Positions 1-7,721 are shown, counted from the first letter of the stretch. The stretch: DNA of 16,171 bases from an uncultured Anaerotruncus sp. (GCA_910586875.1 CAJUJI010000056.1:1-16171), one strand, 5' to 3'. A program made the numbers and translations. Notes: generated by a model not told the origin, from the sequence alone.

Positions 1-11
1 CGCGGCGCACC

Positions 12-45
12 CCATGGAGGGGGAGCAGCGCGTCCCCCTCCATGG
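12..45. repeat. Perfect 12-bp inverted repeat (hairpin)
   Basis: CCATGGAGGGGG at 12-23 pairs exactly with CCCCCTCCATGG at 34-45 around a 10-base loop that contains AGCAGCGCG. No T-run follows, so it does not look like a simple terminator. The GGCAGCGCC-type centre of the two structured repeats in this window is somewhat similar, so it may be a relative or fragment of that family cut off by the window edge. The pairing is seen directly; the relationship is only a guess. Confidence 0.6.
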
Positions 46-54
46 ACCACCCCC

Positions 55-103
55 TAGCAAAGTAGGCTATTTCTAATCGACGAGGAGGGCCTTTGCTATT
101 TTT
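55..103 (+). terminator. Possible rho-independent terminator of the upstream gene
   Basis: TAGCAAAG at 55-62 pairs with CTTTGCTA at 91-98, and TTTTT follows at 99-103. The loop of 28 bases is long for a terminator, so this is only moderately supported. It would separate the cysteine desulfurase gene from whatever lies left of the window. I see no convincing promoter between it and the start codon at 130. Confidence 0.35.
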
Positions 104-129
104 ATGGCGCACCGGAAAGGATTGACAGA

Positions 130-1275
130 ATGGAACAGGCAATCACATATTTGGATAATGCTGCGACGACACAGGTATGTGAGCAGGCGCAGCAGGCGGC
201 TATACGGATGATGCAAAGCTGTTATGGCAACCCCTCATCGCTGCATGGGCTGGGTGTAGCGTCCGCGCGGGAGCTGGCTTATGCGCGCGAGTCGGTCGCT
301 GCGCTGCTGGGCTGCAAGGAGTCGTGTATTTCGTTCACCTCCGGCGGCAGCGAGGCGAATAATCTTGCGGTATTTGGTGCGGCCAATGCAAGGGTGCGTC
401 AGGGTAAAAAGCTGGTGACCACTGCGGCAGAGCATTCCTCCATCACGGGGGCGATGAAGCGGCTGGAGCAGCTGGGCTGGCAGGTCACCTACATCCGGCC
501 GGATGCGTCCGGCTGCATCGATGCCCAGGCGGTGGCTGACGCGGTGGACGAGCAGACGACCCTGGTCAGTATGATGCTGGTCAACAATGAGACCGGCGCG
601 ATTTTCCCCGTGCAGGAGGCGGCGCTGAAAATCCGTCAGAAGAACCCACAAACGATCATCCACTGCGACGGGGTGCAGGCGTTCGGCAAGCTGCCGCTGA
701 AGGCAGAGCGTATGGAGATCGACTGTATGAGCCTGTCCGGTCATAAAATCCAGGCGCCAAAGGGGATTGGCGCGCTCTATGTGCGGCGCGGCGTGCGGAT
801 TCTGCCGCTGATTTACGGCGGCGGCCAGGAGCGCGGCCTGCGTGCCGGAACCGAGAACCTTCCGGCGATTGCGGCGCTGGGGGCTGCCTGCGCGCGGTTG
901 GAGGGCAAGCTGCCGGAATATTACCAGCGGGTGCAAATGCTCAAGGAGCAGCTGATCGAACAGCTGAAAAAAATAGAGGGGGTGTGCATCAATTCCCCCG
1001 AAAATGCGTCACCTTATTTATTGAACCTGTCTGTGCCTGGCTACCGCTCGGAAACGATGTTACATTTTCTGGAAAGCAGAGGGGTGTATGTTTCCAGCGG
1101 GTCAGCCTGCTCTAAGGGGGCGGCCAGTCCGGTGCTGGCGGCGATGGGACTGCCGGCGGCACGTGTGGACAGCGCGCTTCGGGTGAGCTTTATTTACGAC
1201 ACGCCAGAGGAGGCGCCGCAGCAGCTGGTACAAGCCTTGTGCGCGGGGATGGCCTCGGTTGTGCACAAAAAATAA
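130..1275 (+). CDS. iscS: Cysteine desulfurase (NifS/IscS family)
   Basis: A PLP enzyme that takes sulfur from L-cysteine, leaving alanine, and carries it as a persulfide to acceptor proteins in the cytosol. The 381 residues match the family's usual length. The N-terminus YLDNAATT is typical; H102 lies in AEHSSI, K206 in SGHK is the PLP lysine, and C327 in SSGSACSKG is the persulfide cysteine. The ATG at 130 has GGAAAGG at 114-120, nine bases upstream. thiI follows after 20 bases, so the likely acceptor is ThiI, as with the thiI-adjacent desulfurase (NifZ) of Bacillus subtilis. No iron-sulfur scaffold gene is next to it, which favours a tRNA-thiolation role over general cluster assembly. The family call is firm; the specialisation is inferred from position. 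Confidence 0.93.
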   Translation: MEQAITYLDNAATTQVCEQAQQAAIRMMQSCYGNPSSLHGLGVASARELAYARESVAALLGCKESCISFTSGGSEANNLAVFGAANARVRQGKKLVTTAAEHSSITGAMKRLEQLGWQVTYIRPDASGCIDAQAVADAVDEQTTLVSMMLVNNETGAIFPVQEAALKIRQKNPQTIIHCDGVQAFGKLPLKAERMEIDCMSLSGHKIQAPKGIGALYVRRGVRILPLIYGGGQERGLRAGTENLPAIAALGAACARLEGKLPEYYQRVQMLKEQLIEQLKKIEGVCINSPENASPYLLNLSVPGYRSETMLHFLESRGVYVSSGSACSKGAASPVLAAMGLPAARVDSALRVSFIYDTPEEAPQQLVQALCAGMASVVHKK

Positions 1276-1295
1276 ATTGGGAATGAGGATTGCAA

Positions 1296-2462
1296 ATGGA
1301 CGAGCTGATTTTGCTCAAATGCGGGGAGCTGGCGCTCAAGGGGCTCAACCGCCGCAGCTTTGAAGATGTGCTGATGAAAAACTGCCGCCGCCGGCTGGAA
1401 GGGCTGGGGAGCTTCCATATCTATTCGTCGCAGTCGACCATCTATGTGGAGCCGCAGGGGGCGCAGATCGATTTGGATGAGGCGGTAGAACGGCTGCTGC
1501 GGGTGTTCGGGATTGCGGCGCTCACCCGTGCGGGGGTGATGCAGAAGGACTTTGCGGACATCCGTGAAAAGGCGGTACCCTATTTGGAGGCTGCGCTGGC
1601 CCGCGCGAAAACCTTCAAGGTGGAGGCAAAGCGCTCGGACAAGAGCTTTCCGATGAAGTCGCCGGAGCTCTGCCGCGAGCTGGGCGCGGTGCTGCTGGAG
1701 GCGTACCCGTATTTGACGGTGGATGTGCACCATCCGGACGTGACCGTCTATATCGAGATCCGCGAGCGGGCGGCTTACCTGCATACCGACCAGCTGCCAG
1801 GCGCAGGCGGACTGCCGATCGGCACCTCCGGCAATGCGATGCTGCTCATTTCCGGCGGCATTGACAGTCCGGTCGCCGGTTACATGATGGCAAAGCGCGG
1901 CTTGCGGGTGTACGCGGTGCATTTTGTGAGCCCGCCTTACACCAGCGAGCACGCGCTGGAAAAGGTGAAAACCCTTTGTAAAAGGATGTCGGCCTACTGC
2001 GGGCGGATTCGTTTGGCGGTCGTGCCGTTCACCGCGCTACAGGAGGCCATTCGCGACAACTGTCCGGAGGATTTGTTCACCGTGATTATGCGGCGCTATA
2101 TGATGCGGATTGCGGAGCAGCTTGCGAAGGGCAGCGACTGTCAGGCGCTGATCACCGGCGAGAGTGTGGCGCAGGTGGCCAGCCAGACGCTGCACGCGAT
2201 TGCATGTACCGATGTGGCGTGTGAAATGCCGGTGCTGCGGCCGGTCATTGGCATGGATAAGAACGAGATTGTGAAGATTGCATACAAGATCGATACCTTT
2301 GAGACGTCGATCCTGCCGTACGAGGATTGCTGCACCGTCTTTACTCCCAAGCATCCGCGCACACGCCCGCAGCTGCGGTATGTGCTTGAGGCGGAAAAGA
2401 AGATGGATGAGCAGCTGGTGCAACAGGCGATTGCCGCCACCGAGTATTGTGTGATCGGTTAA
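1296..2462 (+). CDS. thiI: tRNA 4-thiouridine synthase ThiI
   Basis: Adenylates U8 of tRNA and replaces its oxygen with sulfur; in many bacteria it also feeds thiazole synthesis. The 388 residues show an N-terminal ferredoxin-like region, a THUMP region (roughly 60-165) and a PP-loop ATPase domain with SGGIDS at 186-191. The C-terminal rhodanese domain of the E. coli protein is absent, as is usual in Firmicutes. C345 and C346 in the PYEDCCTVF stretch lie where I expect the catalytic cysteine. I place the start at ATG 1296, six bases after TGAGGA (1284-1289), instead of the in-frame TTG at 1290, which would sit on the Shine-Dalgarno site. It forms an operon with the upstream cysteine desulfurase, its probable sulfur donor. 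Confidence 0.93.
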   Translation: MDELILLKCGELALKGLNRRSFEDVLMKNCRRRLEGLGSFHIYSSQSTIYVEPQGAQIDLDEAVERLLRVFGIAALTRAGVMQKDFADIREKAVPYLEAALARAKTFKVEAKRSDKSFPMKSPELCRELGAVLLEAYPYLTVDVHHPDVTVYIEIRERAAYLHTDQLPGAGGLPIGTSGNAMLLISGGIDSPVAGYMMAKRGLRVYAVHFVSPPYTSEHALEKVKTLCKRMSAYCGRIRLAVVPFTALQEAIRDNCPEDLFTVIMRRYMMRIAEQLAKGSDCQALITGESVAQVASQTLHAIACTDVACEMPVLRPVIGMDKNEIVKIAYKIDTFETSILPYEDCCTVFTPKHPRTRPQLRYVLEAEKKMDEQLVQQAIAATEYCVIG

Positions 2463-2530
2463 GGGGCGGGCGCTGGCTGCAACCGCGAAGGCCGGTGTAA
2501 AAATCGTGGGTGAAGGGGAGTGCTCCCTCC

Positions 2531-2558
2531 CCGCGAGCGGCGGCCCGCGGCATTTTTT
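2531..2558 (+). terminator. Weak possible terminator between thiI and the fusion gene
   Basis: CCGCG (2531-2535) can pair with CGCGG (2546-2550), and six Ts follow at 2553-2558. The stem is only five pairs, so this may be chance in GC-rich DNA. The rest of the 123-base gap holds only the Shine-Dalgarno site AGGGGG at 2571-2576. Confidence 0.22.
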
Positions 2559-2585
2559 GCGCGATGCGAAAGGGGGTGTTGATGC

Positions 2586-5500
2586 TTGCTGGCGGAGGTG
2601 ATCGGAACAGGGGAGCGTCTTTCCAACCAGGCTTTGCTGGAGGAGGGCGCGCGTTTGCTTGCCCTTGAGCTGGAGTCCTGTGAAATTCGGGTGGACAGCT
2701 TTACAGCGGCAGGCATCAGCGCGCACCGGCTTCGCCAGGCGGTAGGCGCGGCGCTCGCCCGCTGCGAAATGGTGATCGTGCTGGGCGGCGTCAGCGCAAA
2801 CGGCGCCGCGATGCGTGCGCTTTGCGAGGGGCTGGGCTACCGCCAGCAGTTTCATGCGCAGACCTGGCAGCGGATTCAGCAGGCTTACCAGCGCGCGGGC
2901 AGGCAGCTTCCGGCGCAGGCGCGCAATCTTGCGATGCTGCCGGAGGAATCGATCGTATTTCAGGGGTGCCGCGGCGTTTCGCCAGCCTGTATGCTGGAAG
3001 CGGGCGGCCAATATATTCTGCTGCTGCCCGAGCGGATCGAGGAGTACCAGCCGCTGGTCAGCCGTCGGGTGGCGCCGTATTTGATGCAGCAGCTTGCGCC
3101 TGAGCGGGAGCTGCTCCCACAGCAGGCGGGCGGGCAGCAATGGGAGCAGCCGTCGCAGCCGCCTGCGCGGGCGCAGCTGGTGGAGAGCACGCGGGTGATG
3201 AACCTGTTCGGCATCAGCAGGGAGGAGGCGGAGCAGGCGCTGGGCAGCCTGCTGCGCAGCAGAAACCCCTATTTGGAGCTGAGTGCGCGCCGCGGTGAGC
3301 TGCGGCTGACCATTACTGCGAGCGCACCCGGCAAGGGTGAGGCGGCACCGCTGCTTGCGGCGGCGGTGCAAAAGGCGTCGCTTGCGCTGGGGGACGCGGT
3401 TTACGGCATTGATGAAACCGACCTGCCCACGGCGGTTGCGGCGCTGCTGGAGGAGCAGCGCTTGCACATCTCGGTGGCGGAGCATGGCACGAATGGGCTG
3501 TTTCAGGAGCTTGCAGCCTATGCGTCGGGGCAGCTGCAAATACTGGATTTTGCAGCGGATTTATCGGAGGACAGCAGGCGCCGCGGCCGTCTGGAAATTC
3601 CAGAGAAGCTGCTGAAAAAGCAGGGCGCGGTCAGTGAGGCGGCCGCCGCAGCGATGGCGTATGCGGCGCAGCAGGCGGGAAACTCGACGATTGGGCTGGC
3701 GGTGACGGGGGAGTTTACCGGCCGCCGTGCAGGAAATGTGTATGCGGCAGTTTGCGACCGCTCGCATGTATGGGTGCGCCGCTTGCAGTTTTCGAACGAG
3801 CTCTCGGCCGACGGAATGCGCCGGCTCGCCTGCTTGCAGGGGTTCTATCTGCTGTGGCAATACTTGAGCGCGCGTCCGAAGCGGCTGCCGGACGGCTATC
3901 CGCTGAAGGATGCGCTTTCCGGCAAGGTGGCAGCGATGCCCTCCGAGGGGGAGCGCGCTGCTGCCCGCCGTCCAAAACAGGAGCGCTCCGGCGGGGATCT
4001 TCTGCGCGGGATCATTCTGGTGGTGGCGATTCTGGTATTTGCGGGCTCTGTGACCTATCTGGTCAACTACATGCTGAGCAACCGCAAAAACCGCGAGGTA
4101 TATGATGGGATTGAAACCTCCTTTAAAGCGGAGATCGCGGAGGAGCAGGTTGCACAGATGCGCCAGACGGGAGATTACCCAAAGGAATATCAATCAAAAT
4201 TTGCCGCACTGTATAAGCAGAATCAGGATATTGCCGGTTGGATCGAAATTCCTGACACGACGGTGAAATATCCGGTGGTGCAGACGACTGACAACGAGTT
4301 TTATCTCAACCACGACTTCACCAAAAACAGCAGCAAGTTTGGCACCCCCTGGCTGGACGCCTACGATGTGATGAACCCGCAGTGTGACAACTATGTGATT
4401 TATGCACACAATATGAACGACGGGCAGATGTTCGGGGAACTGATGCGCTACAAGCCTAGCGGGGAGGGGCTGGAATTTTTGAAGGCGCATCCGCTGATCG
4501 AGATGGATGATGTATACCGCAACAATACCTATCAGATTGTTTCGGTGTTTATTACCAATGCCATCGAGCAGTACGGGCCGATCTTCTATTACAATTCCTA
4601 CCAGGACATGAGCGATCGAGCGGTATTTGACGAGTTTGTTTCGGAGATTACCGCGCGCTCCTACTATACCTCGGATATTGACATCCAGCATGGCGACAAG
4701 TTTTTAACCTTGTCAACCTGCTCCTATGAATATGGGCCGGTTTCCCAGAATGCCCATGTGCGCACGGTGATTGTGGCGCGCCGGCTGCGCGAAGGGGAGA
4801 AGCCGGATGGCAGCAAAATCCGTTACGCGATCAATCCCAACCCCAAGATGCCCAAGGGCTTTACCAAGGAGAACAGCAACGCAGCAATTTCGCAGTCGCA
4901 GGCAGCGCAGGCTTCCTCCGCGGTGCAGGAGCCGTCCTCCTCTGTCGCCTCCACCCTCGGGGTGCAGGGAGAGCCCAGCTCCTCTGCGCCGCAGAGCAGT
5001 GCGCCATCCTCCAGCAGCGTGCCGCAGAGCAGTGCGCCATCCTCCAGCAGCGTGCCGCAGAGTAGTGCGCCGTCCTCCAGCAGTGTGCCGCAGAGCAGTG
5101 CGCCAGAAAGCAGTGTGCCGCAGAGCAGTGCGCCGTCCTCCAGTAGTGCACCGGTGAATCTGCTAGAGGAGCAGGAGGACACCGCATGGGAGTGGGCGGA
5201 GCAGGCCCAAGACGCACAGGCGCAGGCGGCAAGGCAGCTGGCCACCGCCAAAAAGCAGGCGAACCTTGCATTGCAGGCGGAAACTGCCGCAGCTGCGCAC
5301 GACGCGGCTGGCAGGGCGCAAGATGCGCTGGTATCCGGCAGGGAAGCCTCTGACAATGCGCAGGAGGCGTTGGAGGAGGTCGCGGCTTACCGAGAGGCGT
5401 ATGAAAAATCGCAGCAGATCGCCCAGGCTTACCAGGCGGCGGTCGAGGCGGCCGAGGCAGCGCAGCAGGATTATGAGAGTACGCGGACCTACGCGGACGC

Positions 5501-6398
5501 GGCAGAGGATTATGCGCTCGAGAAGGAGCAGGCGGAGTCCAGCGAAAAGGAGAGCTCCTCCAGCACAGGCGGGTCCGGCTCAGGCGGCTCTGGTTCTGGA
5601 GGCTCCGGCTCGCAGGGCGGCAGCACCTCTGCAAAGCAGCTTTCGATCAATAGCGGGGGAAAAAAGGTTTCCGGCGACGCGCGCGAGGTGGTTGCGTCGG
5701 TTGTGATGAACGAGATGGGGGACAGCTTTGCAGCCGAGGCGCTCAAGGCGCAGGCGGTTGCGGCGTACACCTTCATCTGCTACGAGAACACCAACGGCAG
5801 AATTCCCTCCTTGGGCAGCCGCACCCCCAGCCAGAAGGTGCTGAATGCGGTGGACGCAGTGCTCGGCGAGGCGGTTTACTATGGCAACCGGCTGGCCTAC
5901 ACCACCTTTTATGCGACAAGCGCTGGTGTGACCGTCTCCTCCAAGGATGTGTGGGGCGGCAGCTATGATTATCTGGTGTCGGTGGACAGCGAAATTGACG
6001 AGCAGGCGCGCAACTTTAAGGTGACCACCCGCATGACCGCCGAAAAGGTGGCCGAACGGGTGGAGAAGGTGCTGGACGTCGAGCTGTACGATTACAGCGA
6101 CGATCCGGAGGATTGGTTTGAGATTGAGAGCTATACCGAAGGGGACCGGTACATAAAGAGCATACGGGTTGGCGAGCGCAGTGTCAGCGGGCGTATGCTG
6201 CGCGAGTCGGTGCTGGGGTTGCGTTCGGCGGCGTTTGAAATCGAGTATGATGGGGACAGCTTCTCCTTCACCACCTACGGCTATGGACATGGGGTTGGAC
6301 TGAGTCAAACCGGTGCGGGGCTGTATGCGAGTGAGGAGGGCTGGAATTATGTGGAAATTTTAGAGCATTATTATCCAGGCACCTCGGTCCATCGCTAA
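2586..6398 (+). CDS. CinA-like / class B sortase / SpoIID fusion membrane protein
   Basis: One uninterrupted frame of 1270 residues. Order: CinA N-terminal MoCF-like domain (about 1-170, opening LLAEVIGTGERLSN); CinA C-terminal-like domain (about 285-440, with GAVSEAAAAAMAYAA and AVTGEFTGR); one membrane helix (about 475-497) after a basic stretch; class B sortase (about 535-735, with H608, C712 in TLSTC, and R726); Ser/Pro linker with five repeats (802-855); Ala/Glu/Gln-rich predicted coiled coil (859-980); Gly/Ser linker; SpoIID/LytB domain (about 1017-1270, with EALKAQAVAA around E1051 and YGHGVGLSQTGA). The likely topology is CinA half in the cytosol, the rest outside. The TTG start at 2586 follows AGGGGG (2571-2576) by nine bases and gives a normal CinA N-terminus; the ATG at 2582 is out of frame. 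Family members normally exist as separate proteins. A joint wall-anchoring and glycan-cleaving role is inference. Confidence 0.9.
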   Translation: MLAEVIGTGERLSNQALLEEGARLLALELESCEIRVDSFTAAGISAHRLRQAVGAALARCEMVIVLGGVSANGAAMRALCEGLGYRQQFHAQTWQRIQQAYQRAGRQLPAQARNLAMLPEESIVFQGCRGVSPACMLEAGGQYILLLPERIEEYQPLVSRRVAPYLMQQLAPERELLPQQAGGQQWEQPSQPPARAQLVESTRVMNLFGISREEAEQALGSLLRSRNPYLELSARRGELRLTITASAPGKGEAAPLLAAAVQKASLALGDAVYGIDETDLPTAVAALLEEQRLHISVAEHGTNGLFQELAAYASGQLQILDFAADLSEDSRRRGRLEIPEKLLKKQGAVSEAAAAAMAYAAQQAGNSTIGLAVTGEFTGRRAGNVYAAVCDRSHVWVRRLQFSNELSADGMRRLACLQGFYLLWQYLSARPKRLPDGYPLKDALSGKVAAMPSEGERAAARRPKQERSGGDLLRGIILVVAILVFAGSVTYLVNYMLSNRKNREVYDGIETSFKAEIAEEQVAQMRQTGDYPKEYQSKFAALYKQNQDIAGWIEIPDTTVKYPVVQTTDNEFYLNHDFTKNSSKFGTPWLDAYDVMNPQCDNYVIYAHNMNDGQMFGELMRYKPSGEGLEFLKAHPLIEMDDVYRNNTYQIVSVFITNAIEQYGPIFYYNSYQDMSDRAVFDEFVSEITARSYYTSDIDIQHGDKFLTLSTCSYEYGPVSQNAHVRTVIVARRLREGEKPDGSKIRYAINPNPKMPKGFTKENSNAAISQSQAAQASSAVQEPSSSVASTLGVQGEPSSSAPQSSAPSSSSVPQSSAPSSSSVPQSSAPSSSSVPQSSAPESSVPQSSAPSSSSAPVNLLEEQEDTAWEWAEQAQDAQAQAARQLATAKKQANLALQAETAAAAHDAAGRAQDALVSGREASDNAQEALEEVAAYREAYEKSQQIAQAYQAAVEAAEAAQQDYESTRTYADAAEDYALEKEQAESSEKESSSSTGGSGSGGSGSGGSGSQGGSTSAKQLSINSGGKKVSGDAREVVASVVMNEMGDSFAAEALKAQAVAAYTFICYENTNGRIPSLGSRTPSQKVLNAVDAVLGEAVYYGNRLAYTTFYATSAGVTVSSKDVWGGSYDYLVSVDSEIDEQARNFKVTTRMTAEKVAERVEKVLDVELYDYSDDPEDWFEIESYTEGDRYIKSIRVGERSVSGRMLRESVLGLRSAAFEIEYDGDSFSFTTYGYGHGVGLSQTGAGLYASEEGWNYVEILEHYYPGTSVHR
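4989..5150 (+). repeat. Five in-frame tandem repeats coding a Ser/Pro linker
   Basis: The unit is 33 bases and encodes PQSSAPSSSSV. Units 1, 2, 3 and 5 are 33 bases and unit 4 is 30 bases (PQSSAPESSV). The units are almost identical at the DNA level, so copy number probably changes by slippage or recombination. The array lies between the sortase and coiled-coil parts of the fusion protein and would work as a flexible extracellular spacer. Confidence 0.9.
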
Positions 6399-6414
6399 GC
6401 TTTTGTGAGATTGT

Positions 6415-6446
6415 GAAAATTTTGCGCGAAATTTTCTCTGTTTTTT
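6415..6446 (+). terminator. Possible rho-independent terminator after the fusion gene
   Basis: GAAAATTT (6415-6422) pairs perfectly with AAATTTTC (6429-6436) around TGCGCG, and six Ts follow at 6441-6446. It lies 17 bases after the stop codon of the fusion gene. The stem is AT-rich and therefore weak, but position and T-run fit. Confidence 0.45.
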
Positions 6447-6479
6447 AACAGATTTACAATCCCATATTTTCTGAATTTG

Positions 6480-6488
6480 TGCTATAAT
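6480..6488 (+). promoter_or_regulatory. Extended -10 promoter for the second sortase gene
   Basis: TGCTATAAT at 6480-6488 is an extended -10 element (TGN followed by TATAAT) in an AT-rich patch of a GC-rich genome. No good -35 lies at the right distance: TTTACA at 6453-6458 is 24 bases away, too far. Initiation near 6495 would leave a leader of about 100 bases before the ATG at 6595. Confidence 0.5.
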
Positions 6489-6594
6489 ATTTGCGTAAAT
6501 AAATGAGCGGCCTTTTGCGCCATTTTGACAGCTCACTACACACCTTTGGGGCGCAGGCGGTCATCCACGGATTCTAAAGCAAAGAAGGTTACAT

Positions 6595-7677
6595 ATGAAG
6601 TTATTGAAGTTTTTGCTCAGAGGGATTTATTTCTTTTTTGTCGGCGTAACAGCGTCTATCCAGGACTTTGCCTCCCGCACCCGCATTCCGCGGGCAATCA
6701 GCACCAAATTGGCGGCGATGGCGATGGCAGCTTGCTTTATCGGCGGCGGCTGGGGGGTCGTACATGCGGTGAACAACACCATCGGGGACCAGATGGAACG
6801 CGGCAAGGAGGAGCAGGTCACCCGTGTTGCCGCTGCCTCGGCCTCCTCGGAGGATTCGTCCAGCGAAAGCTCACAGGAGCAGTCCTCCAGCAGCAAATCC
6901 ACCCGCAAGAGCTTTGCGAATGCAGGCAGCTCCTCCTCCAAGGTGGATTCGATCGCTTCCGCGACCAAATATAAGCCGGTCGACAACGACAAGCTTGACG
7001 AGGCCATCAGCGAGCGTGCAAAGGAATACCAGGCAGGTGCAAAAACCTCTGAGGGAATTAACATCGCCAATCAGCCCAAATCCGGCGACATCGAGGCATG
7101 GCAGAAGCTCAATTCGGATGTCAAGGGTTGGCTGAGCATCCCAGGCACGAACATCAACTATCCGGTGGTCATCGGTGCGTATACAGATTATTATACAAAC
7201 CGCGGTTATTACAAAGAGGCGAGCCGCAACGGGGTAATCTGGCTGGATTCGGACACGAAGTTCAACAGCAGCGGAAAGATCATCTCCCAGAATGCGGTGA
7301 TTTACGGGCACAACTGGACCAACTGCTGGCGCCCGACCCGCATCGGCAGCGCGCAGGACGTGATGCTGGCGCAGCTGGCAGCCTATGACCATTCGGATTT
7401 TGCAGCCGAGCATCCGTATATCTATCTGAATACGATAGACGGCGAGCACAAATATCAGGTGTTCACCGTGTTCTATACCGACCTGAGCTTTGGGTATAAC
7501 TACGCGGATGGCTCCAGAGTGCCGAATATCATCAGCACCGCGAAGTCGAAGAGCATCCATAAATTCGATGTGAGCATGGGCAAGGACGACCAATTTTTGA
7601 CCCTGTCGACCTGCACCCGCGTGCTGGGCAACCACGATAACCAGCGCTTTGTGGTGATGGCAAAGAAAATTTCATAA
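6595..7677 (+). CDS. Class B sortase with membrane anchor and Ser-rich linker
   Basis: A transpeptidase that cuts a sorting motif on exported proteins and joins them to cell-wall peptidoglycan or to other proteins. The protein has 360 residues. Two hydrophobic stretches lie near the N-terminus (about 5-20 and 38-58), then a Ser-rich region (about 80-120), then the catalytic domain (about 165-360) with H239 in YGHN, C340 in TLSTC and R351 in NQRF. All three catalytic residues are present. It is longer than a minimal sortase because of the N-terminal part. AAAGAAGG (6581-6588) is six bases before the ATG. Its own promoter and a following terminator suggest a single-gene transcript. It is related to, but clearly diverged from, the sortase part of the fusion protein upstream. 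I see no protein with an obvious sorting signal in this window, so the substrate is unknown. Confidence 0.92.
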   Translation: MKLLKFLLRGIYFFFVGVTASIQDFASRTRIPRAISTKLAAMAMAACFIGGGWGVVHAVNNTIGDQMERGKEEQVTRVAAASASSEDSSSESSQEQSSSSKSTRKSFANAGSSSSKVDSIASATKYKPVDNDKLDEAISERAKEYQAGAKTSEGINIANQPKSGDIEAWQKLNSDVKGWLSIPGTNINYPVVIGAYTDYYTNRGYYKEASRNGVIWLDSDTKFNSSGKIISQNAVIYGHNWTNCWRPTRIGSAQDVMLAQLAAYDHSDFAAEHPYIYLNTIDGEHKYQVFTVFYTDLSFGYNYADGSRVPNIISTAKSKSIHKFDVSMGKDDQFLTLSTCTRVLGNHDNQRFVVMAKKIS

Positions 7678-7690
7678 GGATGAGAAGGAG

Positions 7691-7721
7691 TTCGCCAGCC
7701 CTTTTAGGCTGGCGAATTTTT
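7691..7721 (+). terminator. Strong rho-independent terminator
   Basis: TTCGCCAGCC (7691-7700) pairs perfectly with GGCTGGCGAA (7707-7716) around a six-base loop, followed by TTTTT (7717-7721). This is a clear terminator 13 bases after the sortase stop codon. The same TTCGCCAGCC sequence begins both copies of the larger structured repeat in this window, so the terminator may be a one-hairpin derivative of that family. Confidence 0.85.

Noticed and set aside
2582..2584. ATG just before the fusion gene start
   Set aside because: Out of frame with the CinA domain; TTG 2586 gives the expected N-terminus. A one-base sequencing error there is possible but unnecessary.
2037..3539. 500-residue open frame on the minus strand
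   Set aside because: Lies antisense to thiI and the fusion gene, both with clear families; its Arg/Leu/His-rich composition is typical of the reverse frame of GC-rich coding DNA.
5580..6308. 242-residue minus-strand frame opposite the SpoIID domain
   Set aside because: Shadow of a well-supported domain; His/Arg-rich with no ribosome site or recognisable motif.
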